Of a DNA stretch of 64,000 nucleotides, positions 1 through 9,681 are shown one piece after another; position 1 is the first letter of the stretch; every line of letters begins with the position of its first letter. The translations under genes and the position numbers were made by a program. The stretch comes from Acanthochlamys bracteata. Its lineage: Eukaryota > Streptophyta > Magnoliopsida > Pandanales > Velloziaceae. The DNA lies in contig CM034134.1 in the NCBI GenBank assembly GCA_019914995.1, positions 8,192,463 through 8,256,462 of the forward strand, in the 5' to 3' direction. The notes beneath the pieces were generated by a model that saw only the letters and a list, made by a program, of their open reading frames with translations, made no database searches and was not told the origin of the DNA.

Positions 1-237
1 CATCAATGCCTATTCATGCTCAATGATTTCTCTCAGATGCATATCTGTCGATCTTGTGGTCGCATTGCCAGCGTAATGCAGAGGCTTACAGTCGGAGGCA
101 AAAAGATCCACCGTCCATATTGTCTGTTCTGTGAGTCGGCTGAGAACATCGTCAATGTGCACTACGGAGCAAAGCTTCTTTACCAGGAGATGTCCTGTCC
201 GGGCATTTGCCGCGAGTTTGAGACGAAATTGTGTTAG
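1..237 (+). CDS. NRPD2: RNA polymerase IV/V second-largest subunit, C-terminal part (partial)
   Basis: This is the 3' end of a gene entering from the left edge; the reading frame is open from base 1 to the TAG at 235-237. The visible tail carries a C-terminal zinc ribbon (CRSCG about 11 residues after the Met at base 16, then YCLFC), followed by the YGAKLLYQE helix and a final ETKLC. Second-largest RNA polymerase subunits end with this zinc ribbon and a GAKLL-Q-E clamp helix. The spacing and the ETKLC-type ending fit the plant-specific subunit shared by Pol IV and Pol V (NRPD2/NRPE2) better than RPB2, RPA2 or RPC2. That subunit acts in the nucleus in RNA-directed DNA methylation. Upstream exons lie outside the window. 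The segment after the ribbon looks somewhat diverged, so a degraded paralogue cannot be excluded. Confidence 0.78.
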   Translation, partial: HQCLFMLNDFSQMHICRSCGRIASVMQRLTVGGKKIHRPYCLFCESAENIVNVHYGAKLLYQEMSCPGICREFETKLC

Positions 238-1339
238 AAACTCGAGCTCGTATATGTATATATTCTACCATCTCTACTGCTAGAATGCCAATGTTCCAAC
301 TTAAAAGTGCTACTCAGGACCATATAGAATTGCAGTATCAAATTTGAATGTGAATGCATATTGAATCTAAGTGAGAAATGATTTTGCATATTTTATGTTA
401 TCTACTATGTAACGATTTCAATTGCGCATGAGAATCAAATATTTGAAGTAGAATATTAGGATACATCACCAAATAAAAAGATTCTTTTTTTTCCAATAAA
501 ATAATAACAACTAAAAATATTCAATGATTATTAAAATTATGCATTGACAAACTACTAAAAATCGCTTACAAAATAATTCATAGAAAACGTTAATCATTTG
601 GTTTTGTAAAACAATGAGCAACTTTGTAAAGTATAAGATAATATTCGTGTCAGCTAAAACTACCATAAAGAATAACATTATAACAAAAGGTTTATCTATA
701 TTTTACTTAGGTTGTAACTTTTCAAGGGAAGTAAATATTTTTAGAAAGTAATTTTATAAAAAAAACTATTATAAATGAATATAAGGGCTTTTGGATGCTT
801 ATAAAAAAATATTTTATATAAAAAAAGAATATTATTATCCTACTTAAAAAAATAATAAAATCTTACTATGCAAAATATTATACAAAATTTACAAAAAATT
901 ATATTATAAATTATAAATAAATTATGTAAATAAATTCTGTAAAATATTATACAAAATTTACAAAAAATATGAAATAAATTTTTTTTTTTTGAAACACTAC
1001 TATAAGCAATCCCAAAAACTACTATTTTAAGTCAAATGAAAGTAATTTTTTTGGTTATAATGTAGAAAATAAACAAATTATAAAAGAATATAGCTAACTA
1101 GGGCACTTGCCAACTGCGTGATAAATAAAATAAATGCGAGAAGACAACAAACAAAAGTTAATTAACCCACATTGCAGAAACCCTAAAATATATAACGTAA
1201 AAACAGTTGCCTACTAATTAACACGAGTAATATTATATAATAAGATAATAATATTGTGAAGGAAAGGAACGCCTGCATTATAATATATATTTGTAGCTAA
1301 TAATAATTTCTTGATGACTGCATGCGTTGAGTGATTACT
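238..1339. other. AT-rich intergenic region
   Basis: Sequence between the polymerase gene and the MIR395 hairpin. It contains the polymerase 3' UTR and then strongly AT-rich DNA. From about 785 to 1010 there is a run typical of AT-rich MITE remnants (repeated AATATTATACAAAATTTACA-like units near 870-900 and 940-970). I see no gene. Confidence 0.6.
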
Positions 1340-1452
1340 CCCCGGAGTTCCCCCAAACACTTCAGACAAGAGAGATCACCGTAGAGAACTTGAAAGAAAC
1401 GAAACTCTTCTCTTTTATCTCTTCTCTGAAGTGCTTGAGAGGAACTCTAGGG
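1340..1452 (-). ncRNA. MIR395: MIR395 microRNA precursor hairpin
   Basis: Read on the minus strand, the 3' arm at 1345-1365 is a 21-nt sequence identical, as I recall it, to plant miR395 of the a/d/e type (starts CTGAAGTGTTTG, ends GGAACTC). The 5' arm at 1426-1447 (starts GAGTTCC, ends CACTTCAG) is complementary to it apart from a one-base bulge and G:U pairs, leaving a loop of about 60 nt. The lower stem is extended by CCC/GGG pairing. Mature miRNA on the 3' arm is the normal MIR395 arrangement. miR395 guides cleavage of mRNAs for plastid ATP sulfurylases and the sulfate transporter SULTR2;1, and it is induced by sulfur starvation through SLIM1 in Arabidopsis. The locus is a single hairpin here, tail-to-tail with the polymerase gene. 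Confidence 0.92.
1345..1365 (-). ncRNA. miR395: mature miR395 (3' arm)
   Basis: 21-nt segment on the minus strand matching the canonical plant miR395 sequence. The star strand lies at about 1426-1447 on the same strand, 5' of the loop. The 5' nucleotide is C, as in known miR395. Confidence 0.9.
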
Positions 1453-1510
1453 AACTCCCAACTAGTTCATTCTCTTAGGTTTTGCCTTCAAACTTCAAAG
1501 CACATCGAAG

Positions 1511-1520
1511 CTATTTATAT
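1511..1520 (-). promoter_or_regulatory. TATA box of the MIR395 transcript
   Basis: On the minus strand this reads ATATAAATAG, a strong plant TATA box, with GG just upstream. It lies about 60 bases upstream of the hairpin's 5' foot, which predicts transcription start near 1480-1490 and leaves a short leader before the stem. Position and strand agree with the hairpin. Confidence 0.7.
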
Positions 1521-3013
1521 CCAAAATTCTCTCGGACAGAAGTAAGGTGTTTTTGTTTGTTAGGTACATTGTATCTAGACTTGTTTTTCGCTATTAATTC
1601 AGAAAAGATTGAAGGAATCAATCACGTACGTAAAATTCTCTTGCAAAAACTTTTTTCGATTTCGTTCTCATTCGAAGTCTTTTTCTTTTAATTTTACCCT
1701 AAATATGAAATCACAGTGTTTTATTAATTGATATTGCTTCGATTAATTTGTTAAAGATCGCTAAAGGAAAGCTGTGGTTTTTCTTCGTAACACGTACGTA
1801 CGTCTAAAATTTTTTGTTTCAAAAATCTTATTTTTGCATGGAAGAGAATCTGAAGATGATAATGTACGTGTGTGGAGTTTCGCTTGAAGATGAAGCTCGA
1901 AGAAAAGGACTGTGAAAGAAAAAGAAAAAGAAAAAAGAAGGAAAAACAGATTTATCGAGTCGGTATTGCGTCTAGATTCAGTACTGTTTCTTAGTTCTGT
2001 AAGAAATTAGAAGGAAAAAATGAGGTCAAAAAAATGTGGCAAAAAATAAACGTATTGTAGAAAGTTTTGTGTTTGTTTTTGTGTTGAGTGACTGGAATGA
2101 TAAGAAATTTTGTTAATTTAACTTGCTTGAGTTAAGCAAACAGAACACCAATTAATGATCTACCATATAAAATGAAGAAACTTAAGGTATTTTACTGAAA
2201 AAATTATAAATTTATATTAGATATGTTTTAAAAAAAATAATCTGAAAATAATACTGAGTTAAAGAGTGAGTTGATTAGGCCTCATATTGAGTAAAGATAA
2301 AATAAAAAAGTGATTAATATACTAGAGAGTTCTATAATTTATTGCATTAAAATTTTTGTTGGATTAATGTATGAATCAGACGCATCGGATGTTTTATCTT
2401 AGTTAGCTACCGCAATATTATGTCTGTAACAAATTGGGCTCTCAATGCAAATTTTTGGCATGCATCACCGTAAAATGTTAGATGGAAAAAAATATAGATG
2501 ACTTACTGTTATAAAAATATTATTGAATTAAGAATGAATAAATAATTCTATAATGAACAAAATAAGATTAATAATGGGTCAACATAGTAGAAAGTTTAAT
2601 AATCAATTGACTTAAGTTTTTTATTTGAATAGATTTTCTAATATATGGAATGAATCTTTCAGAATGCGCCGTATCTTGGTTAGTTCTTTTGTGTTATACT
2701 TTTCTAATAAATAAAACATAAAAATTAGTTGTTGTTATTAATTTTGTATTGATATTATGTTTATTTAATCTTAATTAATATATGTAGAAATAAAAGAAAT
2801 TATACACTACAAGAATAGCACACCTCCAGAATATTACAAGCCTCTCGAATCCGCAAAGCTTATCATATACAAAATGGAATATGGTCGGCTACCGATAGTC
2901 CTGATAGATGTTGGAATCTTTTCTTCGTGTTTCGTGTAAAAGTTGAGTATAAGAGGTCTGAGTTTATTGTTTCCCTCTTATGATAAATATTGTGATTAGT
3001 GTATCTTATGATA
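1521..3013. other. MIR395 upstream region and AT-rich spacer
   Basis: Presumed MIR395 promoter (minus strand reads leftward from here) followed by AT-rich spacer. Purine-rich stretches occur near 1910-1945. At 2806 there is a CACTACAAGAA motif resembling a CACTA transposon end, without a visible partner. I see no coding region. Confidence 0.5.
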
Positions 3014-3021
3014 GTAATTGT

Positions 3022-3611
3022 CATAGTTATAAAAATCGAACGAAAGTTTGAACTGAAATGCTGTCCGAATCAACAGATTAATCCGTTGATCAACAGGTTG
3101 ATTCGTCAAATTTAAAATATTAAAGCATTGATGGCAGCGCAAAAATTTATTATTTTTTTATTAGAAGGTAGATAAGAAAAATAAACTAAAAAAAAAGTAT
3201 TTTAAATAATAAATTAAAATTTTTTTTTTTTTTAAATAATCTTATTATTTTCTTACAATTTAACAAATTAACAATATAAAAACTAAAAAATCATTAATAA
3301 TAAATATTTATAAATAAACTATAACAAACTTTTTTTTTTATTATTATATTCAAATATAAAATATAAACTATATATTTATTTGTTAATATAAGACTACTAT
3401 TAATTATTTGTGTATCAAATATATCACAAATTTAAAATTTTTTAAATTTAATTTAACTGATTTGATTCGGACAAACGAACCGATCGGATTGAAACGGTTC
3501 GAAGCGGATCGATTGCATAGACAATTTTATTATTAATTCGGATCGGTTTATGTTCTGAATCGACGATTTTTGGATCGATCCGAACGAGCCGATCTAATTT
3601 TTACAACTATG
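3022..3611. mobile_element. hAT-type MITE with terminal inverted repeats
   Basis: The ends form an inverted repeat: the left end begins CATAGTTATAAAAATCG and the reverse complement of the right end begins CATAGTTGTAAAAATTAGA. They are flanked by near-identical 8-bp direct repeats, GTAATTGT (3014-3021) and GTAATTGA (3612-3619). An 8-bp target duplication is typical of hAT elements. The interior is non-coding: AT-rich in the middle, with CGGATCGG-type motifs near both ends. At 590 bp with no transposase it is a non-autonomous copy. Confidence 0.7.
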
Positions 3612-3619
3612 GTAATTGA

Positions 3620-4439
3620 TAGATTTTTTATTTGAATTTAAAGAAATTGGTTAGTTTACTAGGCCTTATCTGAGCCTGGTTTAGATTAGGGTAATTTTAA
3701 TTGTACTAAATTCATATATTTAGGTTTGATTTTGATTTCAAACTTATTTTTTATATATCAGTTTAATTTGAACTCATTACTAATAACTTTTTATGAAACT
3801 CAATATTTTGAAACTCACTTTCTATCAACATGATTATAGACTGAAATTGGATAACATAATGTTGGTATCAACTTATAGAATGTAGAAACAGTACAATAAT
3901 AAATAGAAAAAAATATAAAAATTTATTACTATATGATAGCAAAATTTTCTTTTAAAAAATTAAAATATTTTTATTGACAGCGATGAAGAACTTATATTGG
4001 AAGATGATTTGAATTAAATGAATAATAAAAAGTATCAATGAAAAGTTTTCTCCTGTCACATGCATGTAATTAAATATATGAAATAGAAAAATTGATGATA
4101 TTCATATTCTATGAGCTTGCAAAAATCATAGATGAAAATAGCTTTAAGCTCAATTTGTTTTTTAAATAATATCAATCAAAATCCAAAAGAATCCTAAGAC
4201 CAATTTTCTTTTCAACAACATGTTATCCAATTTGTGTTCCAGAAAACATTATCTACTACTACCAATTTGGTCAATACCAATATGGTCCCAGAAAAGAAAG
4301 AGTCACAAGAATCCAAAATCCCTTCTTTAAACAATTCAACAAAGCTATTAATTAATAAATTTTCTTTTTTCATTTCATCAGCATTGTAAACCTTTTCTTT
4401 CAGTTTCATTAATTTCATTGAGGTTGAAGGCTTGAAGCC
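3620..4439. other. upstream region of the aldose 1-epimerase-like gene
   Basis: AT-rich intergenic DNA leading into the promoter and 5' UTR of the gene starting at 4440. I see no convincing TATA box that decides the transcript start and no coding region. Confidence 0.5.
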
Positions 4440-6128
4440 ATGGCTGGTAAATCATTTCAAGAGAGGATTCTTTTCTTCTCTGTTCTATTAGTTTTTGTTC
4501 TTGTGAGTGATTTCAGTGAAGTAGATGCAACAGCAAGGAAAAACAATGTAGGGATCTATGAGCTAAAGAAGGGAAAGTTTTCAGTGAAGTTCACTAATTG
4601 GGGTGCTACGATTCTCTCTGTTGTTCTTCCTGATTCCAAAGGTCTCCAAAAATTTTTTTAAAAAAATGTTTTAGTTTCTTTTGACATTTTAAACTTGTTT
4701 TCTTTGATCCATATGTTTGCATATATATTTTTCTTTGGATCTTTTTAAAACTGTTTTGTTTATTTTTTCTGTTTACTGCAGGGAATTTGGACGATGTTGC
4801 TCTTGGCTTTGAAGAATTTTCTCAATACTTGGTAAGATTTTTTCTTTTTTTCAAGTTTTAATCAGATTTCTCAAGTTTTTTGTTGGAGAGAAAAAATGTT
4901 AGCAATGTTCATGCTCTGTAGATATTTTATTATTTTTTTGGGGATATGATTCTTTTCATCACATTCTGATTAGGGAGAAAAAAATGAAAAAGTTTTAAAA
5001 TTTTGATAAAAAAATATTGGTGTAGAGAATCACATATAATTTTTCCCCAAAAAAATGGAACTCAATACATTACTGATCATAAATGTTCCAATTTCTTTTT
5101 TTTTAAGAACAATACTCCATCGTTTGGAGCACTGGTCGGAAGGGTAGCTAACAGAATCGCAAACGGCCGGTTCGTTCTGAACGGAAAAGCTTACAAACTT
5201 TTCCATAACGACGGAAACAACACGCTTCATGGTATACTACATCTGCAATTCACAAGACGTACATAATAACAACATGACCGACAAAATTTTAGGAATTTTT
5301 TTGTTTGATGATGAATTTAGGTGGGCACAGAGGGTTCAGTCGTGTTCTATGGACGATGAAGGAGAAAGTAGACGGTCCGTCTCCTTACATTACCTTCTAC
5401 TACCATAGTTTCGACGGTGAACAAGGTGAACATGATCTGATACCTCGTTGTTTCTGCAGCTTTTAGCTTATAGCTTCTGCAGTTTCTGATTATAGCAGAC
5501 ATGCCTAGGTTTCCCTGGTGCCCTTGATGTGTTTGTTACTTACAAGATCACAGCAGATTACCAACTTACTGTGGCAATGCTTGCAAAGTCACTCAACAAG
5601 CCGACACCAGTGAACCTTCTGCAGCATAGTTACTGGAACTTAGCAGGGCATAATAGTGGGACGATCCTGTCGCACACTCTTCAGATATTCGGGTCTCAAG
5701 TAACACCTACAGATAAACAACTTATTCCTACAGGCAAAATTGTACCAGTTTATGGCACTCCTTTCGACTTCTTAAAGCCTGTGACAGTTGGTAGCAGGAT
5801 TGGTAAAGTTTCTCCAGGGTATGATATAAACTATGTGCTTGATGGCCCTAAAGATAGCAACGGAATGACCAAGGCGGCAACTTTGAACGATTCAAAATCT
5901 GGACGATCTCTGGAGCTCTGGACAAATCAACCAGGATTGCAGCTTTATACAGGCAACTTCTTGAATGGTTTTAAAGGGAAGGGCAGATATGTTTACCAGA
6001 TACATGACGGATTGTGTTTGGAGACACAGGGTTTTCCTGATGCTGTTAATCATCCGAATTTTCCGTCTCAAATTGTGAACCCTGGTGAAGTGTACAAGCA
6101 CTACATGCTCTTCAAGTTTTCCTTCTAG
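4440..6128 (+). CDS. aldose 1-epimerase / galactose mutarotase-like protein, secreted
   Basis: Five exons at 4440-4641, 4782-4831, 5108-5231, 5321-5425 and 5509-6128, all with GT-AG introns, join into one 366-residue frame ending in TAG. The product interconverts alpha and beta anomers of hexoses. Residues 1-30 form a hydrophobic signal peptide (ILFFSVLLVFVLVSDF), so it probably enters the secretory pathway. Family motifs are present in order: NWGATILSVVLPD, GRVANRIANGRF, HNDGNNTLHGGHRGF (substrate-binding His), LLQHSYWNLAGH (catalytic acid His), PGYDINYVLD, and LETQGFPDAVNHPNFPS, whose Glu is the catalytic base. The length matches the family (about 340-370). The start ATG is followed by the signal peptide directly, and no upstream in-frame ATG fits. 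A polyadenylation-like AATTAATAAA lies near 6325. Confidence 0.92.
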
Positions 6129-6279
6129 TGAAACGGAAAAAACAAACATTTTAACCAAGAGTTCTCAATGTTTTCTAGTTCAAATGGCAAGCAATAACTG
6201 GTAAGTTCAGTAAATTAAACCCCAATTTTCTTGTTCTGTAAAATGATCAAACCGAAAATTTGTATTTGAATCATGTGTT

Positions 6280-6720
6280 TCCTTTACAACATTGATGAGC
6301 AATGTATGTACTCTGTATTTTCTTCAATTAATAAACTGCTACCTGGAGTAGTTTTCTTTTGGACCTGTGATATGAATGCCCCCATGGAATCTGCAAGCGT
6401 AGCACACCATAGGACTTGCCGCTGGTGCGGATGCTGAAATGCGCCTGGGCACTGGGATGCCAGCACCCAGGTGCACCAGGGCGCAGGGAGCTAGGCACCC
6501 GGGTGCAACTAGGTGCAGCGGATTGGTACCCGGTTTCGGCATAACTTTGGTATTTGGAATTAAGAGCTTCTTTCTCACTCTTGCTTCGCCGCCACAGCTT
6601 GAGGAGGCTTATGCCACCATATGTCAGATTTAGAACCACTGAGGAGTCAAGATACCCAATACAACCACCAGGGTCACCTTGAGGTGGTTACCTGGGAACC
6701 GCCGGTTAACACTACGCCAA
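6280..6720. repeat. GC-rich repeat fragment with GCGCC...GGTGC units
   Basis: An island of much higher GC content than its surroundings. Positions 6439-6520 contain several variants of a short unit (GCGCCTGGGCACTGG, CACCCAGGTGCACCAGG, GGCACCCGGGTGC). Similar units occur inside the Ty3/gypsy element at 13705-13755 and 17770-17795. Short reading frames run through it on both strands but resemble no protein I know. It is probably a fragment of a retrotransposon of the same or a related family. The downstream part (6640-6720) is unique-looking with no gene. Confidence 0.4.
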
Positions 6721-7133
6721 ATTTAGAAAGCCAATTGCTTAGTTACGAAATTATCTAGGTTAGGTGAGATGTTCTAATAGCTTAGAAACTCTAACCTAAC
6801 TTTAAATTAGCTGCAAAGACAATATAATACATGTATGCAATTTTGTAAGAATCCACCGAGTTCAATCAAGTTATTTAATATTTCCTAAATTTAGGACTTA
6901 ATTTTCCTTAATTTAGTTATGAAGTATGATGACAAGGGAAGGAATAACTATGAGATAGCCACTAGCATCCGTTTAGAACTTACTGCACATTTCTATAATC
7001 TATAATACAACAAAATTAATTACTTGCAATTGGTTGCCTTCGTGAACAGAACATTGGTTGCCTTCAATGAACCAGAGGTAACCTCGACAACTACCATTAC
7101 ATTCACTTATCTTTTGCATTGAAATACCTGGGA

Positions 7134-7700
7134 AGGGGTGGCAATATAGGTTCATGGGTCGGTTCCGGATCGACCCATATAATAACCGGGTAAAAAATAT
7201 TCAACTCTAATCCGACCCATTTATTTATATGGGTCAAAATTGTCAATCCTAACCCAACCTATTTATAACCGGATCAAATTTGGGTCGACCCATTTAATAA
7301 TTAAATTATTAAATAAAAATTATAAATATTAATTTTTAATAATAATATATCAAAATTATTAATTATGATATATTTAAAAAGAAAAAATATTAATTTTGAC
7401 AAATTTATAAATTAAATAAAAAGTAGTTAAAATTAAGATAAATTAAAAAAATATATATACAAATTAAATTCAAATTTTTTGCTATTTTTTTCTACTTATT
7501 AAGTAATATATACTATATAAATAGTTAAACGGGTCATTTTCAGGTCGACTCGAATCCGACCCGAATCCGTTTAAATTTTTCGGATCATTTTCGGGTCGAT
7601 CCGAAATCGACCCAAACCCACCTAAGGCTTAACCCGAACCCGATCTTATCGGATCGATTTCGGATCGGATTTTCGGGTCGGGTCGATTTATGCCACCCCT
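7134..7700. mobile_element. hAT-type MITE with perfect 10-bp TIRs and 8-bp TSD
   Basis: Ends are the perfect inverted repeat AGGGGTGGCA / TGCCACCCCT. The element is flanked by an exact 8-bp duplication ACCTGGGA at 7126-7133 and 7701-7708. Subterminal regions are rich in GGGTCG/CGACCC motifs and the centre is AT-rich. There is no coding capacity. An 8-bp target duplication plus a GGGGTGGCA end indicates a non-autonomous hAT element. Confidence 0.85.
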
Positions 7701-7779
7701 ACCTGGGATGCTTTTGTTAATTACATTATGAACAAATCAAGCTCTCAATATGCAGTCATCTTCAAGAGAAGTTCATTTA

Positions 7780-8511
7780 GGGTATGTTTGGATTCATAGG
7801 TAAGAAATAAGAGTAAGAGTACGGATAAAAAAAATAATAAAAAAACGGATAGTTAATTGATCTTACGATATTTGAATATATGGTAAAGGTAATAAATTAA
7901 CTATGTTTGGATAGATGGATAAATAAATGAATATTGAAAGTAAACTTTTTATAAAAGACTCAAATGCCCTTCTTATTTATATTAATATTACTTTATTTAA
8001 AATAATTTTAACTAATTTATTAATATAATTTTAAATAAAATTTATTAGTATAACTTTTAAATTAATTTTTAATATTAATATAAAATTATATTAATTATTA
8101 AATATAAAAAATAATTATATAATTATATTATTTTCTCTACTAATTAAAAATTAAATAAAATAAAATAAATAAAAAATTAAATTATTATAATAAAAAATAA
8201 CATGTATTAATTTAAAAATATTAACTAAAAATAAATTTGAATTGAAATTTTATATTAAATTTATTAAATATTAAATTAGATAAAAGTTAAATAAGTAAAA
8301 AAATAAAAGGGAAAGCAAAATTGCTTCCCCTTGTGTCACCATGTGTACCCACCAATTTGGTGGGTACACATTTAACCATTAAATAGTAAAGATGATGGGT
8401 AACAATTCTTCATCACTTTTTTTAATGAAAACTTAACAAATATGGGTAGAGATGGAGAATATGTTAACTTCACCGTCACTTTTTATGTCTATCCATAATC
8501 CAAACGGAGCG
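7780..8511. mobile_element. Tourist-like (PIF/Harbinger) MITE, TTA target duplication
   Basis: Flanked by TTA at 7777-7779 and 8512-8514. The left end reads GGGTATGTTTGGAT and the reverse complement of the right end CGCTCCGTTTGGAT, an imperfect TIR of the Tourist kind. The paralogous unit has an uninterrupted site at about 20690-20700 (CGGTTAGGC), which supports insertion at TTA. The interior is AT-rich with no transposase. A near-perfect palindrome lies at 8341-8371. Confidence 0.65.
8341..8371. repeat. 15-bp perfect inverted repeat with 1-nt centre
   Basis: ATGTGTACCCACCAA, one T, then its exact reverse complement. It lies inside the Tourist-like MITE and is not part of its terminal repeats. 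It would extrude as a tight hairpin. Confidence 0.85.
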
Positions 8512-8514
8512 TTA

Positions 8515-9681
8515 TAGACAAACGTTAAGCAACCAGCTCACGCATACTAGTGATAACAACAAAATCAACAAAAGGTTTGCATTTCCAACAACAAACATAA
8601 CATTCAAAACACAAGTCCAATAGAATATATCATTGAAGGAGAAAATCAGAAGAGAGCACCCACAGCAGTAGCTTTAATAGGAACTTCAAACGATAGCCAC
8701 AGCTTCAGAAACAAACACCAGCAGCAAGCAATAAAATTAACAGCGACCACAACGGCAGTAGAACAAACTAGCTCCGCAAGCAAGGAAGGAAATCTGACAC
8801 CTATAAGCATGGAGTTAACAAAGAAAGCTTAGCATGAGCACTATGAATTTGATCAATATTAAAAAGAGTTTTCTTTTATTTTGGAAAAAGAAATAAGCAT
8901 ATACTTAAAAATAAAGTGAAAAGAATAGTTTCATTAGTGTCCTACGCATCCTATAAGTAGGCATCCCTGTTTTATGTGAATCTTGAGAAAAAACATCCAG
9001 ACATCAAGAGGCAAATATTACGAGAACAAAATTGTCCTACTATCGAGAATATACTACCTGTCTTGAAGAAAGGAAACTTTTCGACCAAACACTATATATA
9101 GTATAAAAAGCACAATATTAAGGTATTTAGTTAAACAAAGAACGGATACCATGTCAAGCATGCCCAAATAAAAAAACGTTATGACAGTAACATTGCGATG
9201 CACAATTAATTGCCAGTAAATATTAATTGAAGTAATATGCATAACAAAATAAGCAATTCAAGGTTGGCTTATCACGTTTCTGAGGCCTATAGCATAGTGA
9301 TATATCATAAGTTGCTATGATATTCATACTCGAGAAAGTTTTATAACAACTTTGTGGATGCATGACTTTTCTGTTGGTTTTACTTGAACTGGTGCAAAAA
9401 TATTGATAGTGCTCTGTGTCTGAGAAACTAATTATATATTTACATGAATTTACAGAGAGAAGATTAACATTGCAAGTTTGAAGAAGTGGTGCATGTGATA
9501 TTTAAGCCAGAATTTTAAGCATAATCAGAAGAAAAGTAAGTGAAAAGAAGGCTCACCTTAAAACGATCTTCAGAAAAACTACCAACTATCATCCAATGAC
9601 ATTATTCTACCAGCTGCAGTCGATCAAAAAAAGAAATTAGTAATCATAAAGAGATTTAAAAGACAGAGAAACAGCGACGTA
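8515..9681. other. 3' flank of NLR copy 1 with probable 3' UTR exon
   Basis: Corresponds to 20700-22228 behind NLR copy 2. On the minus strand, a GTAATAC splice-donor-like site overlaps the NLR stop codon (about 9681). A pyrimidine-rich tract ending GACTGCAG (about 9613) is followed by a short exon-like segment and a GTGAGCC donor near 9556. The same arrangement occurs at copy 2, suggesting a conserved spliced 3' UTR. No coding region otherwise. Confidence 0.45.

Noticed and set aside
1327..1691. Two short plus-strand open frames over the MIR395 region
   Set aside because: They run antisense through the hairpin and its TATA box and resemble no protein.
2806..2830. CACTACAAGAAT motif like a CACTA transposon end
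   Set aside because: No matching inverted end or 3-bp target duplication found nearby.
6284..6639. Overlapping small frames on both strands in the GC-rich island
   Set aside because: Open because of low stop density in GC-rich repeats; no recognisable protein.
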